DNA of 64,000 nucleotides. Source: Bryobacteraceae bacterium. Its GTDB lineage: Bacteria > Acidobacteriota > Terriglobia > Bryobacterales > Bryobacteraceae. The notes below the pieces were generated by a model that saw only the letters and a program-made list of their open reading frames with translations, did no database searches and was not told the origin of the DNA. Each line of letters begins with the position of its first letter. Positions within the stretch are counted from its first letter, which is position 1. Positions 1-9,084 of this stretch are shown in pieces. The position numbers were made by a program, and so were the translations under genes. The stretch covers positions 62,001-126,000 of the forward strand of contig JAWKHH010000003.1 of the NCBI GenBank assembly GCA_041394945.1. The letters are read 5' to 3'.

Positions 1-1111
1 ATCCGTCGGCGGGGCTCACCCAGATGTCGTAGCGGCCGGGCGTGCCGTGGCTCGAGGCATAGGCGAGCCAGTGGCCGTCGGCCGACACCGAAGCGTCGAG
101 CCAGGATTGGCCGGGCGGGCTGACAGCCGTCAGGCGCGGCGCAGGCTGGCGGTAATAGAGAGCCAAGGCAGCCGCGATGGCGGGGAGAACGGCGAGGATC
201 GCCATCGGGGCCCGCGGGCGCGCGCGCAGGGCGGACCGCAGATCGGCAATGGTGGCGTAGCGCTGCTTCGGATCGAGCGCCGTGGCCTTGCGCACCACGC
301 CGGCGCGCGCACCGGGCCCGAGTATCTTTCCGTAGATGACTCCAAGCGAGTAGATGTCGCTGCGTGGACCTGCCTGACGGGCGGTGAGTTGCTCGGGACT
401 GGCATATTCGGGCGTGAAGCTGCGGACGGTGACGGTGGCATCGCCGGCGAGGATCAGCTTCGCGGCGCCGAAGTCGACGAGCTTGACCCGGCCGTCGTTC
501 GACACGAGGATGTTCGAGGGCTTCAAATCGCGGTGGATGATGTTGCGGGAGTGTGCGTAGGCGACGGCATCGAGCACCTGTTCGAAGAGGCGGAGGCGCG
601 CGGCAGGGTCGAGGTGAAGCCGGTTGCAGTATTCGTCGAGGTGTTCGCCCTCGACGTACTCGACGACGAGGTAGGGCGCGCCCCAATCGGTGACGCCGCC
701 GTCGAACAGGCGCGCGATGCCGGGATGGTCGAGCCCGGCGAGGATCTGGCGCTCGCGGCGAAGGTCTTCGTGGAGGAAGGTGGCGAGGGCGGCTTGAGAG
801 ATCAACTTGATGGCGACGCGGCGCTCGAACTCGCCGTCGTCACGGTGCGCCTCGTAGACCACGCCCATTCCGCCGCGGCCAAGAATGCGCGAGGTTTGAT
901 AGGGACCGAAGCGGGGCCAGGGATCGGCGATGCGCGGCGCGACGGAATCGTAGCTGCGCAGGAGGCGGCGGACTTCGGCATGGAGCGCGGCGTCGCCGGA
1001 GCTCGCCGATTCGACGAAGCCATCGCGTTGCGGGCCCGGCGGGTACGCGAGGGCGGCATCGAAGATCGCGCGGGTGCGATCGAAATTCGGTGGCTGTTCC
1101 GGTCCGCCCAT
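1..1111 (-). CDS. Ser/Thr protein kinase with start of a C-terminal propeller (partial, runs off left edge)
   Basis: Membrane-anchored bacterial Hanks-type kinase that would phosphorylate Ser/Thr on partner proteins. 370 codons are visible from an ATG at 1111. The N-terminal ~65 residues form an extension, followed by the glycine loop GRGGMGVV (about 78-85), the catalytic HRDLKPSN (193-200) and DFG within DFGAAK. After the kinase domain comes one hydrophobic segment (about 302-319). Beyond it, a periplasmic part begins with a DASVSADGHWLAYAS stretch typical of TolB/PD40 beta-propellers, as in many Acidobacteriota kinases. The catalytic residues look intact. It lies last in a minus-strand series beginning with an ECF sigma factor at 7779, and such sigma/kinase neighbourhoods are common in this group. 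The C terminus is outside the window, so the propeller is inferred from its first ~40 residues. Confidence 0.88.
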   Translation of the reverse strand, partial: MGGPEQPPNFDRTRAIFDAALAYPPGPQRDGFVESASSGDAALHAEVRRLLRSYDSVAPRIADPWPRFGPYQTSRILGRGGMGVVYEAHRDDGEFERRVAIKLISQAALATFLHEDLRRERQILAGLDHPGIARLFDGGVTDWGAPYLVVEYVEGEHLDEYCNRLHLDPAARLRLFEQVLDAVAYAHSRNIIHRDLKPSNILVSNDGRVKLVDFGAAKLILAGDATVTVRSFTPEYASPEQLTARQAGPRSDIYSLGVIYGKILGPGARAGVVRKATALDPKQRYATIADLRSALRARPRAPMAILAVLPAIAAALALYYRQPAPRLTAVSPPGQSWLDASVSADGHWLAYASSHGTPGRYDIWVSPADG

Positions 1112-1217
1112 GTGTTTGGATCACGGCGCACCCGCGGGAGCGCACCGTGAAGCCGAGTTTATCGAAGTTGGGTTTGGCGCCGTTGACGCCGCGCGGAAAT
1201 CTTTGGCCAAAACGTAA

Positions 1218-3258
1218 CTAGCGGAGGTGGATGGTGATGGGATTGGATGTGGCTCCGGCGGACCGGAGCGTGACCTCCACCGGACCAGGACCACCGGCGG
1301 CGATGGCGACCACTTGCTCGACTCCCGCAAACCCGGGCGCGAGGGCCGCGGCAACCCACGGACCCGGGCTTCCCGGCGAACAGGACCTCGGGGGTGACGT
1401 TGGGAATCGACAGCGGATCGGCCGGAGCGCGAAGTCCGGGGGCGAGGCGCGGGGTGGAGCCGCCGAGTCCGGTGGTCCAGAGGATGATGGGGTCGCCGGC
1501 GGCGACCGGAGATTCGGCCGTGATCAAAGAGTAGTCGGCCTTGGTGATGACGAAAATGCCGGGGGCGGTGGCCGTGACGGCGAGGCTGGTGGCGACGGAG
1601 GTCCCCGCGGGGGTCTTCACCTGAAGCGGATGGGTGCCGGGCGCGACGTCCGGTATCTGGATGTTGAGCTGGCCGGGGCTCGCGAAGAGCAGCTTGGCGC
1701 GCATGCCGCCGACGGTGACCTCGGTGCCGTTGAACTCCTCGGCAAGTTCGCCGGCGGCGGTGAGGGGGACGACACCGGTGGCGCTGGCGAGGTTGGCGCC
1801 GAAGAGGCTGGTGAGTCCGCGCGGGGCGGCTGCGGCGGTGGCGGTGGCTCCGGCGGCGTTGATGACGCCGCGATCGGAGACCGCGGGGAGATTGGCGGGG
1901 GCCGCGTCGGAAAGCTGTCCGCGCAGGAAGCCATTCGGGTAGGCTTCGGAATGGAAGGTGACATAGTAGGCGCCCGGATTCGCGATGACGGCGCGAATGG
2001 CGGAGTGCGCCGGGGCGCCAGGGAGAGGGGCCTGGCGGTCGTTTACGTTCACAAAAAGGATAGGACTCGCGGGGTTGGGGCCGTACGTCACCGGGCGGTC
2101 CGTGCGAAAGGGTCCCGGGAGGAGCACCTGTGGACCGTTCGCACCGCGCGGCCCTTCATGGATACTGACTCCAACCGATACCTGGTCCGAAGGAAGCGTA
2201 TAGAAGCCGTCGCGGTAGACGGCCGCGCTCTCGACCGCGCCCGCAGCGTCGCGAACGGCGGCAATCCGGATCTGCACCACGGCGTCCGCCGCGAAGTCGC
2301 GAACCGGCGGGACTGCATTCGCGGCGGAGAGGGCGGGATCGAAACGGACCACTTCGGCGGGCCGCACCTGGCAGCGGAGAGCCCCAGTGGGTCTACTCTT
2401 GGTGCTAAGCAGAACATAGAAATCGTCCGGCTTCGCCATGAATACCCGTGCCGAGCCCATCTCCTCCGGTGTGAAGTAAACACGGGGTACTCCACCGGGC
2501 CGCAGGGGCTCGTTGGTTCTACCATATTGGTCGAGCCCACGGAGTGACAGATCCAGACGGTCCGGGCCGTTGGCGCCGGGAGCGGCGGAGTGGAGAACCA
2601 GTTGGTACTCTTCTCTCGCTCCGCCGGCAAAGCTCTCCGCGAGGAGGCTTTCGAATTCAATGAAGTCTCCATGTCGCGCGCGAGGACGGAGAACTCGGCC
2701 GCGCCGTCGACACCCGAAGGCGGCACCACGTTCGACGGCTTCAGCGAGCAGCCGGTGTAGATCTGGCGGACCGCGCGGAGTGCTCCAAAGGCGAGGCCGT
2801 TTGGGTTCGCCGAGGTGGCGACCCGGAAGTGGAACGACGAAGGATTGGCAATCAGGCGCGGAACGATTGCCAGATTGGGAACGGCCTGGGGTTCGGTAGC
2901 AACGAGGCTCACCGCGTTGGGAGGCATCGTCCCTGTCGTCCAGAACGGGATCGTCAGGAGGCGCAAGGGGAGTTCCACTGCCACCGGACCGGCCTGGCCG
3001 ACAGGCGCCTCGATTAGCCGGACCGGCAACCACGCAGGGCGGCTCTCGTTGGTATCCACACCGACGCCGACGCGCCAGTAGGCGCTGACGAGCCTTCCTT
3101 CGTTGGTGGTCCGGGTGTAGAGGTAGATCCAACCCGCGCCTTCGGCGGTTGCGGCGGGGCGGGGCGTGACCGCGGTCGCCGAGAGGTTGAAGCGGAACCG
3201 GTACTCGTCGAACTTGTCGGCGAGCAACGGAACTGTGGCCGGGGAGCGACGCGCCGGG
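1218..3258 (-). pseudogene. CHRD-repeat / TIGR03437 secreted protein, frameshifted
   Basis: Remnant or mis-assembled gene for a secreted protein. Conceptual joining of three frames gives about three CHRD-like repeats, whose ends read SSFHFRVATSANPNG, DDFYVLLSTKSRPTGALR and YYVTFHSEAYPNGFLRGQL. These are followed by a TIGR03437 C-terminal domain (VINAAGATATAAAAPRGL then LTSLFGANLA) ending at the TAG at 1218-1220. Reading frame switches are needed near 2668 and near 1362, and the last ~48 residues (ending SNPITIHLR) are in a third frame. No start codon with a signal peptide is visible at the 5' end, where the frame abuts the upstream broken gene near 3255. It is either a decaying gene or intact in life with indel errors in the assembly. 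The switch at 1362 lies next to a CCCGGG run, which favours error, but the one at 2668 does not. Confidence 0.7.
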
Positions 3259-4251
3259 ATCATAGGACGAATCGTCGGTGGCGACGTACTCTTCGCCGCC
3301 GTTCGACCATACGAATTGCGTCCCGGCGCCGAACTCGATGGCGGAGCCTTTCGAATCCTGGAAGACATCGACGTCGCGGATGTAGCGGCTGAAGCTCTCG
3401 GCCATACGGTCATTCGATTCCCGACCGTTGCGCCAGGTGCGCATCTGGATGTCGCCGGCCTCGCTGAGGGCGCGGGACATGATCTGCGATCGGGCCATGA
3501 TGCCATGGATGGCGATGCGGCCGGCGTCAATGGTGCGCTGCGCGAGTTGCGCCCCGATCCTGGCGATCTCCAACCTCCATGCCGGATTCACGCGGAGTGA
3601 GTTCAGGATGGTGGCGAAGATGGGGTCGTGGCGGGCGAGTTCTCCGGCCGGGCCCGGTAGCCGAACACGTTCTCGGCGGCCGAGGTATAGACACCGCCGC
3701 CGGCGCCGTCCCGGCCGATGACGACAAACGTGCTGGCGGTGATCCGCTCTTCGAACCGGGTTCCGCTGTCGGTGAGTTCCAGCCGCGCCACCGCGGCGCC
3801 GGTGCGGATGTCGGCCATGGATCCCATCTGCCGCGCCTGCTGCTGATACTTCTGCTGGAGCACTCTCGCGGTTTCCGGACGGGCGTCAACGCCTTTGACC
3901 ACGGCGCCGCGGCGGAAGCCCGGAATGAGGATCCGGGTGAGAAACTGGCGCGTGTCGAACGGGGGCCGGAACGCAACCGGGACTGGACGGTGGCGCGAAC
4001 CGCATGGCGTCACCCCAGGAAGCGACGTAGTTGGGGAACATCTCAAAAGCGAGGCGGCCGTCGGGGCTGGAGACCCGGGCGGAAACGGTGACGAGACCGC
4101 CGGCGCACTCGGTGTTGTTCCACTGGATGCTATTTGCCGTTTTCCAGCCGACCGGGACCAGGAGACGGAAGGCGACCACGGGATGGTCGAACCCCTGGCG
4201 GTCCACAAAGTCGGTCATTTTGAAGCGCACCGGCAGGCTGGCCGCCGACAA
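3259..4251 (-). pseudogene. Secreted protein of unknown function, frameshifted
   Basis: I do not recognise a named family with certainty. Joined across switches near 3965 and 3650, the protein reads from VRFKMTDFVDRQGFDHPV, through RILIPGFRRGAVVKGVDA, to a C-terminal part containing WRNGRESNDRMAESFSRYI and GGEEYVATDDSSYDPG. It is Gln/Arg-rich in the middle (ARVLQQKYQQQARQMGSM). In-frame sequence upstream of 4251 (GAALAASTL) looks like the end of a signal peptide but has no start codon before running into the stop region of the upstream gene (4283). The frame then passes without a stop into the CHRD gene near 3255, suggesting a deletion or indel fused two genes. Two of the switches sit at G/C runs (GGGGG at 3960, GGGCCC near 3650), so sequencing or assembly error is a live alternative. 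Confidence 0.6.
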
Positions 4252-4282
4252 GGTGGAGGCGGCGAGGGCGGCGCCGCCGGGG

Positions 4283-7135
4283 CTATTCGACCGCGATGAC
4301 GCCGCCCGGGGTTGGGACTCCGTTCGCCGTGAAAACCACCGCGTGGTTGCCGGCCGGGAGGGCGGGTACGGTCGCGATCAGTTGCCCCTGTCCGGGCACG
4401 CCGGGCGCTTCGCCGGCATACGTGATCGTTGCCGGCATCTCGCCGATGGTGAGGCTCACCTGGGCGGCCAGCGGATTCAACCCTTGCGGAATCTGGCCGG
4501 TGCCGAGGCCGGTTTGCGTCGCGCCTCCGCCGGTGAAATACAGGCTGATGAGATCGCCGGCCTTGGCTGGTTTCCAGGATCCGCCCGCCGAGGCGGGACC
4601 GACGAAGACAACATTGCCAGCCGCGCGCGTCTGCGTTTCATTCACAGCCGCGATGTGAAGCGGATTCGTCCCGAGGTTGGTGAAAATGAAGAAGACGGGT
4701 GCGTTGGCCACCACTTCGACGAACAGGGGCTCACTGCGCACCTCATTCGTTTGGAAGGAGCCGCTCGGGCCGGCGGGGCGCGAGGTGCCGCAGCCGCCGA
4801 CCACGCGCGCGGTGGCCCAGCCCGGTTCCGTCTCGACGGGCACCTGGAAGCTCAACTGGCCGGCGGATCCGATGACATGGTACATGGGCGAACGGCGGCC
4901 GTTCACTTCGATGCAGAAACCGGAAGCGACGGTGGAGACCAGCCCGGCGGAGTCGAGCGTGGGCTGCACATTCGTGACGTCGCCGAAATTGGAGCCGAAG
5001 ATCGTCGCGATGGCGCCGGGGACCCACTTGCGGACCGTGGGAATCAGGTTCGCGAGCACGCCGGCGTTGCAGCCGATCTGGGGTTCGTTCAAGTTGCCGC
5101 TGGGATCGATCTTGGCGAAGACGCCATCATCGCCTCCTCCGGAACTGGCCTGTAGAGGATTGGCCGTGGGGAAGTTCATCGACAAGCTGCGGCCGGTGAT
5201 GTAGGCGACGCAGTTTCGCTCGGCGATGGTGTTGCCCGGATCGTCGGATCGCTCCGCGCCGGAACCTCCCAAAAAGCTCGAATAGAGCAAACGGCGTCCG
5301 TCGAATCCAACCTTGGTGAGGACGAGATCGGAGGAACCCGCTGCGGCCGGCTGGAGGGCTCCGGACGTGACCGGGTAAGTGCCTTGGCTCTGGCCGACGA
5401 TATAGGCCGCGCCGTGCACGTCGACGGCGATGCTGTTCAAATGGTCGACGCTGCCGCCGCCGAGATGAGTGGAGTACATCACCTGAGTTCCGGCCGCGTT
5501 GAGCTTGGCGGCGAAGCCATCGACGGCCGAGCCGCGTGTGGGCTGAAACGCGCCATCGGTGACCGGAAAGTTGTTGGAGTTCGTGGTTCCCGTGAGATAG
5601 ATGTTTCCGAAGACATCGAGTGCGATGCCGAAGGCTTCATCGATATTGTTGGTTCCGCCGAAGTAAGTCATCAGTTCGTAGGCGGAGCCAGCGGGGTTGA
5701 GCCGGGCTACGAAGATTTCGCCCGGACCGTCGTAGGTCCTGTCGACGGCGCCGGCGGTGACGGGCAGATCGGGCGATTGCGTGCTGCCGGCAATGTAGGC
5801 CGAGCCGTTCCTGACGGCGATGGCGTTGGCAGCGTCGTCGTCGTTGCCGCCGACGATGGTCGAATAGACGCGCGCCCCCTGGGGATTCAGTTTGATGACG
5901 AACGCGTCGGTGGTGGCGGCCGTGGTGGGCCGCATGGGCTGAACGACGCCGGCCGTCGTTGGGAAATCGTTCGAAGTGGTGCGGCCGGTGGCGTAGAGGG
6001 CGCCGGTGGAATCGATGGCGATGGCCGTCACGGCGTCGAGGCGCGCGCCGGCGACATAGGTTGCATAGACGAGCGACTGGCCGTTGGGAGCGAGTTTGGC
6101 CAGGAAGGAGTCGCCCTGAAGGCCGGGCTGGCCGCCGTCGGTGACGGGGAACGACGATCCGGCGAGTCCACCGACATAGACGGCGCCTGAGCCGTCGACG
6201 GCGATGGCATTGGCGGAATCGCCGCTGGTTCCTCCGAGATAGGTGGACCATATCAACGTGCGGCCATCGGAGCTGATCTTCGAGACGAAGGCGTCCGACT
6301 GGGCGTCGGTACGGCTGCCTTTCAGGGGATTCGCCGTGGGGAAGTTGGGCGAGAGGGTATCGCCGGCGAGATAGATGTTGCCATCCTTGTCGACGGCGAT
6401 GGCGCGGGACTCCTCAGCCGCCGCGCCGCCGAGGTAGCTGGCGAATTCGACGACGGGGTCGATGACGAGGGCGCGCGCGCGGTCATAGTCACCCAGCCGG
6501 AAGGTCACGACGTCTCCGGTCAACTGATAGGACCCGGCGATCAACCGCCTCGTGCCGCCGACGGTCTGGTAGATGACCGGGGCGCGCTGTACGAGGCCAC
6601 TGGCGGGAAGGCCGGAGCGGAGAGTTCCATCGGAGCCGAGCCGCACTCCGTCGGGTGAGACGAGGCGGAGGCGAATCCGCGAGGGGTCGGCGTTCGCGGA
6701 CACGATGAAGTCGTATTCGAGGCGCCCGGATTCGTTGCCGTAAAACTCGAGGTCGATGCCGGGATAGATCGCCTCGTAGCGCACGCGGGCGAAGGTGGGG
6801 ATGCCGGTTCGCCACGAGGCACGATCCGTTCCGATCAGGTGGTTCACCTTGGCAGGAAGCCCGGCGGCTCCCCGGACACGCGCGTCGGGCGAGGCGCCAA
6901 GGAATTGCAGACGGAATCCCCGGCTTTGGCTCGTGGAAAACAGGACCTGTTCCCGGGTGAGCCAGACCTGGCGGTCCCGGGCGCGCGCGGAAAAGAGAAT
7001 CCGCGAATCGTACTGCCCCTGATTCGTCTCAAAGGCGAGCGGCAGATGAGTAGCGGCCTGAGCCGGGGCGAGCGCCACGACGGAAAGCACCACAACGGCG
7101 ACGCGAGCGGCAGCACGGAGGATAACGCGTGTCAT
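4283..7135 (-). CDS. SBBP-repeat beta-propeller secreted protein with TIGR03437 C-terminal domain
   Basis: Large exported protein of 950 aa, probably cell-surface or periplasmic; role unknown. It has a signal peptide (about 1-28, ending in APAQA), then an N-terminal domain starting at LAFETNQGQYDSRILF, the usual opening of this family. Next come seven SBBP-type repeats, each with a [YFH]LGG-like strand, an AIAVD.GN.Y..G segment and a FP(T/V)T..A segment (about residues 230-640). The C-terminal ~250 residues are a TIGR03437 domain ending TPGGVIAVE. ATG 7135 is chosen; a TTG six bases upstream is less likely. It lies 50 bp downstream of the ECF sigma factor gene on the same strand, so co-transcription is plausible. 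The frame is intact, unlike its two downstream neighbours. Confidence 0.9.
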   Translation of the reverse strand: MTRVILRAAARVAVVVLSVVALAPAQAATHLPLAFETNQGQYDSRILFSARARDRQVWLTREQVLFSTSQSRGFRLQFLGASPDARVRGAAGLPAKVNHLIGTDRASWRTGIPTFARVRYEAIYPGIDLEFYGNESGRLEYDFIVSANADPSRIRLRLVSPDGVRLGSDGTLRSGLPASGLVQRAPVIYQTVGGTRRLIAGSYQLTGDVVTFRLGDYDRARALVIDPVVEFASYLGGAAAEESRAIAVDKDGNIYLAGDTLSPNFPTANPLKGSRTDAQSDAFVSKISSDGRTLIWSTYLGGTSGDSANAIAVDGSGAVYVGGLAGSSFPVTDGGQPGLQGDSFLAKLAPNGQSLVYATYVAGARLDAVTAIAIDSTGALYATGRTTSNDFPTTAGVVQPMRPTTAATTDAFVIKLNPQGARVYSTIVGGNDDDAANAIAVRNGSAYIAGSTQSPDLPVTAGAVDRTYDGPGEIFVARLNPAGSAYELMTYFGGTNNIDEAFGIALDVFGNIYLTGTTNSNNFPVTDGAFQPTRGSAVDGFAAKLNAAGTQVMYSTHLGGGSVDHLNSIAVDVHGAAYIVGQSQGTYPVTSGALQPAAAGSSDLVLTKVGFDGRRLLYSSFLGGSGAERSDDPGNTIAERNCVAYITGRSLSMNFPTANPLQASSGGGDDGVFAKIDPSGNLNEPQIGCNAGVLANLIPTVRKWVPGAIATIFGSNFGDVTNVQPTLDSAGLVSTVASGFCIEVNGRRSPMYHVIGSAGQLSFQVPVETEPGWATARVVGGCGTSRPAGPSGSFQTNEVRSEPLFVEVVANAPVFFIFTNLGTNPLHIAAVNETQTRAAGNVVFVGPASAGGSWKPAKAGDLISLYFTGGGATQTGLGTGQIPQGLNPLAAQVSLTIGEMPATITYAGEAPGVPGQGQLIATVPALPAGNHAVVFTANGVPTPGGVIAVE

Positions 7136-7185
7136 GCCCAATAATGCGCAAAAGCGCGCCGGAATGCCTCAAGTTCGTTGACGGG

Positions 7186-7779
7186 TCAGGCGTCCGGATG
7201 CAGGCGGCTGTGCATCCAGGTGAGCGCGAAACGCACCTGGCGGTCGACGGTGGATTTCGAAGAACCTAGCAGTTCAGCCGCTTCTTCGGCGGTGAAGCCG
7301 AAGAAATAGCGTAGTTCGACGGCGCGAACGCATTGCTCGTCGAGGTCCTCGAGGTCGTTCATAACGGATTCGAGATCGAGCGTGGGAGAGGAGTCATCGT
7401 CGCCGGTCCAGGCGAGTTCGGCGTTCAGGGGGACATGGCGGAGCCCCGCGCCGCGCTTTTCGGCCTTCACGGAGCGGGCATGCTGGATCAGGATCCTGCG
7501 CATGACACGGGCGGCGAAGGCGAAGAAATGATTGCGGTCCGTGATGGCCACGTTCTCTACCTTGAGCAGTTTCACGAAAAGTTCGTGGACGAGTTCGGTG
7601 GGCTGGAGGGGATAGTCGTCGCGTTCCCGGGCGAGGAAGGAGGCGGCAATCGCGCGGAGGTGTTCGTAGACCAAGGGCGTCAGGCGCGTAAGCGCGGCGT
7701 GGTCGCCCTCGCGCCACATTCGCAGTTGAACGGTTACGTCTCCTCCAGAAATCGCCTGCAACGTTCCGTAGCTTATCAA
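7186..7779 (-). CDS. ECF-type RNA polymerase sigma factor (TIGR02999-like)
   Basis: Alternative sigma factor directing RNA polymerase to a specific promoter set. About 195 aa. It has a region 2 (LVYEHLRAIAASFLARE to ITDRNHFFAFAARVMRRILI), a short linker and a region 4 helix-turn-helix (FGFTAEEAAELLGSSKSTVD). The PTELVHELFVKLL segment is characteristic of the TIGR02999 subgroup common in Acidobacteriota and Planctomycetes. No anti-sigma factor gene is adjacent. The start is uncertain: family alignment needs residues upstream of MWREGDH, so a TTG at 7779 or 7761 is likely rather than the first ATG at about 7718. It heads the minus-strand group with the SBBP protein and the kinase. Confidence 0.87.
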   Translation of the reverse strand: MISYGTLQAISGGDVTVQLRMWREGDHAALTRLTPLVYEHLRAIAASFLARERDDYPLQPTELVHELFVKLLKVENVAITDRNHFFAFAARVMRRILIQHARSVKAEKRGAGLRHVPLNAELAWTGDDDSSPTLDLESVMNDLEDLDEQCVRAVELRYFFGFTAEEAAELLGSSKSTVDRQVRFALTWMHSRLHPDA

Positions 7780-7815
7780 AACCCAGAGGGTTTGCTATAG
7801 TCTAGGGCTCTGAAC

Positions 7816-9072
7816 ATGAACACTCTGATTCTCGAAAAGTACTCGTTCGGCGTGGGCGATCGGTTTGCGCACCAGGCGCCGGCGCAGTTGGATGCGTGCG
7901 TGAAGGCCGCAGCGGCGGGCGTGGAGATCGTGCCGGTGTGGAACAAGTCCAACCGCGAGCACAACATTATCGGCAGCGAGCCGGCTTCGACGCGCGCGGC
8001 GGCCGACGCGGCGGTAAAGGCGGCCAGATGGACGAAGGCGCACTACGTGGACGCCGATCATATCAACCTCGGAACCGTGGACCGGTTCATGGCGGTCTCC
8101 GACTTCTTCACGATCGATGTGGCGGACTATATCGGGAAGCCGGCGGAAGCGGCGGCGGTGGAGGCGTTCGCGGGGCGGCACCCGGAGCTAATGGGCGAGG
8201 TACGGATCGAGGGGGTCGACGAGCCGTTCGCGGTGACAGCGGCGAAGCTGCGCACGGTGGCAGCGAAGTACCTTTTCGCGATCCAGGAAGCGGGCAAGAT
8301 CTACCGGCATATCGAAGCGGCGAAGGGCAAGGGCGGGTTCGTTCCCGAGGTTTCAATGGACGAAACGGACGCGCCGCAGACGCCTGAAGAACTGGCGATT
8401 ATCCTGGCGGCGATCGCCGATGAGGGGATTCCGATTCAGACGATCGCGCCGAAGTTCGCCGGGCGGTTCAACAAGGGTGTGGACTACGTGGGCGATGTGG
8501 CTCAGTTCGAGCGCGAGTTCCGGAACGATCTCGCCGTGATCGCGTACGCAGTGAAGGCGTACGGGCTGCCGGCGAACTTGAAGCTGAGCGTACACTCGGG
8601 CAGCGACAAGTTTTCGATTTATGGACCGATCCGGCGCGCGCTGCGGGATACGGGCGCGGGTGTGCATCTGAAGACGGCCGGGACCACGTGGCTCGAGGAG
8701 TTAATCGGGATGGCCGAGGCAGGCGGCGATGGGCTCGCGTTGGCGAAGGAGGTCTACGCGGACGCGCATGCGCACCAGGAGGAGTTGTGCGCGCCATACG
8801 CTTCGGTGATCGACATCAACCCGGCGCGGCTGCCGGATCCGGCGGTGGTGGCGGGATGGCCGGGCGAGGAGTACGCGTCGGCGTTGCGGCACGACCAGTC
8901 GAATCCGCAGTACAACGCGGATGTCCGGCAGTTGCTGCATGTGGGGTATAAGGTAGCGGCGAAGATGGGCGAGCGGTACCTGGCGCAGTTGCGGGCGTGC
9001 GAGGCGGATATCGCGAGGAACGTGACGACAAACCTTTTCGATCGGCACGTGAGGCCGCTGTTCCTCGATTGA
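7816..9072 (+). CDS. uxaE: Tagaturonate epimerase family protein (UxaE-like)
   Basis: Probable sugar-acid epimerase of hexuronate catabolism; UxaE interconverts D-tagaturonate and D-fructuronate. The 418 aa have the recognisable N-terminal run EKYSFGVGDRF, then PVWNKSNREH, the metal/substrate region HYVDADHINLGTVDRF, SDFFTIDVADYIG, and later KLSVHSGSDKFSIYGPI and HLKTAGTTWLEE, all conserved features of this family as I know it. It is divergent from the sigma factor gene, with only 36 bp between the TTG at 7779 and this ATG; that gap contains a TATAGT element. No other hexuronate genes flank it, so the exact substrate is inferred from family membership only. Confidence 0.78.
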   Translation: MNTLILEKYSFGVGDRFAHQAPAQLDACVKAAAAGVEIVPVWNKSNREHNIIGSEPASTRAAADAAVKAARWTKAHYVDADHINLGTVDRFMAVSDFFTIDVADYIGKPAEAAAVEAFAGRHPELMGEVRIEGVDEPFAVTAAKLRTVAAKYLFAIQEAGKIYRHIEAAKGKGGFVPEVSMDETDAPQTPEELAIILAAIADEGIPIQTIAPKFAGRFNKGVDYVGDVAQFEREFRNDLAVIAYAVKAYGLPANLKLSVHSGSDKFSIYGPIRRALRDTGAGVHLKTAGTTWLEELIGMAEAGGDGLALAKEVYADAHAHQEELCAPYASVIDINPARLPDPAVVAGWPGEEYASALRHDQSNPQYNADVRQLLHVGYKVAAKMGERYLAQLRACEADIARNVTTNLFDRHVRPLFLD

Positions 9073-9084
9073 TCCAAATCAGTT

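Noticed and set aside
1159..3591. Single open frame of 810 codons on the minus strand
   Set aside because: Its middle and end parts are out of frame with the conserved protein sequence; real homology switches frames, so the long frame is not one intact protein.
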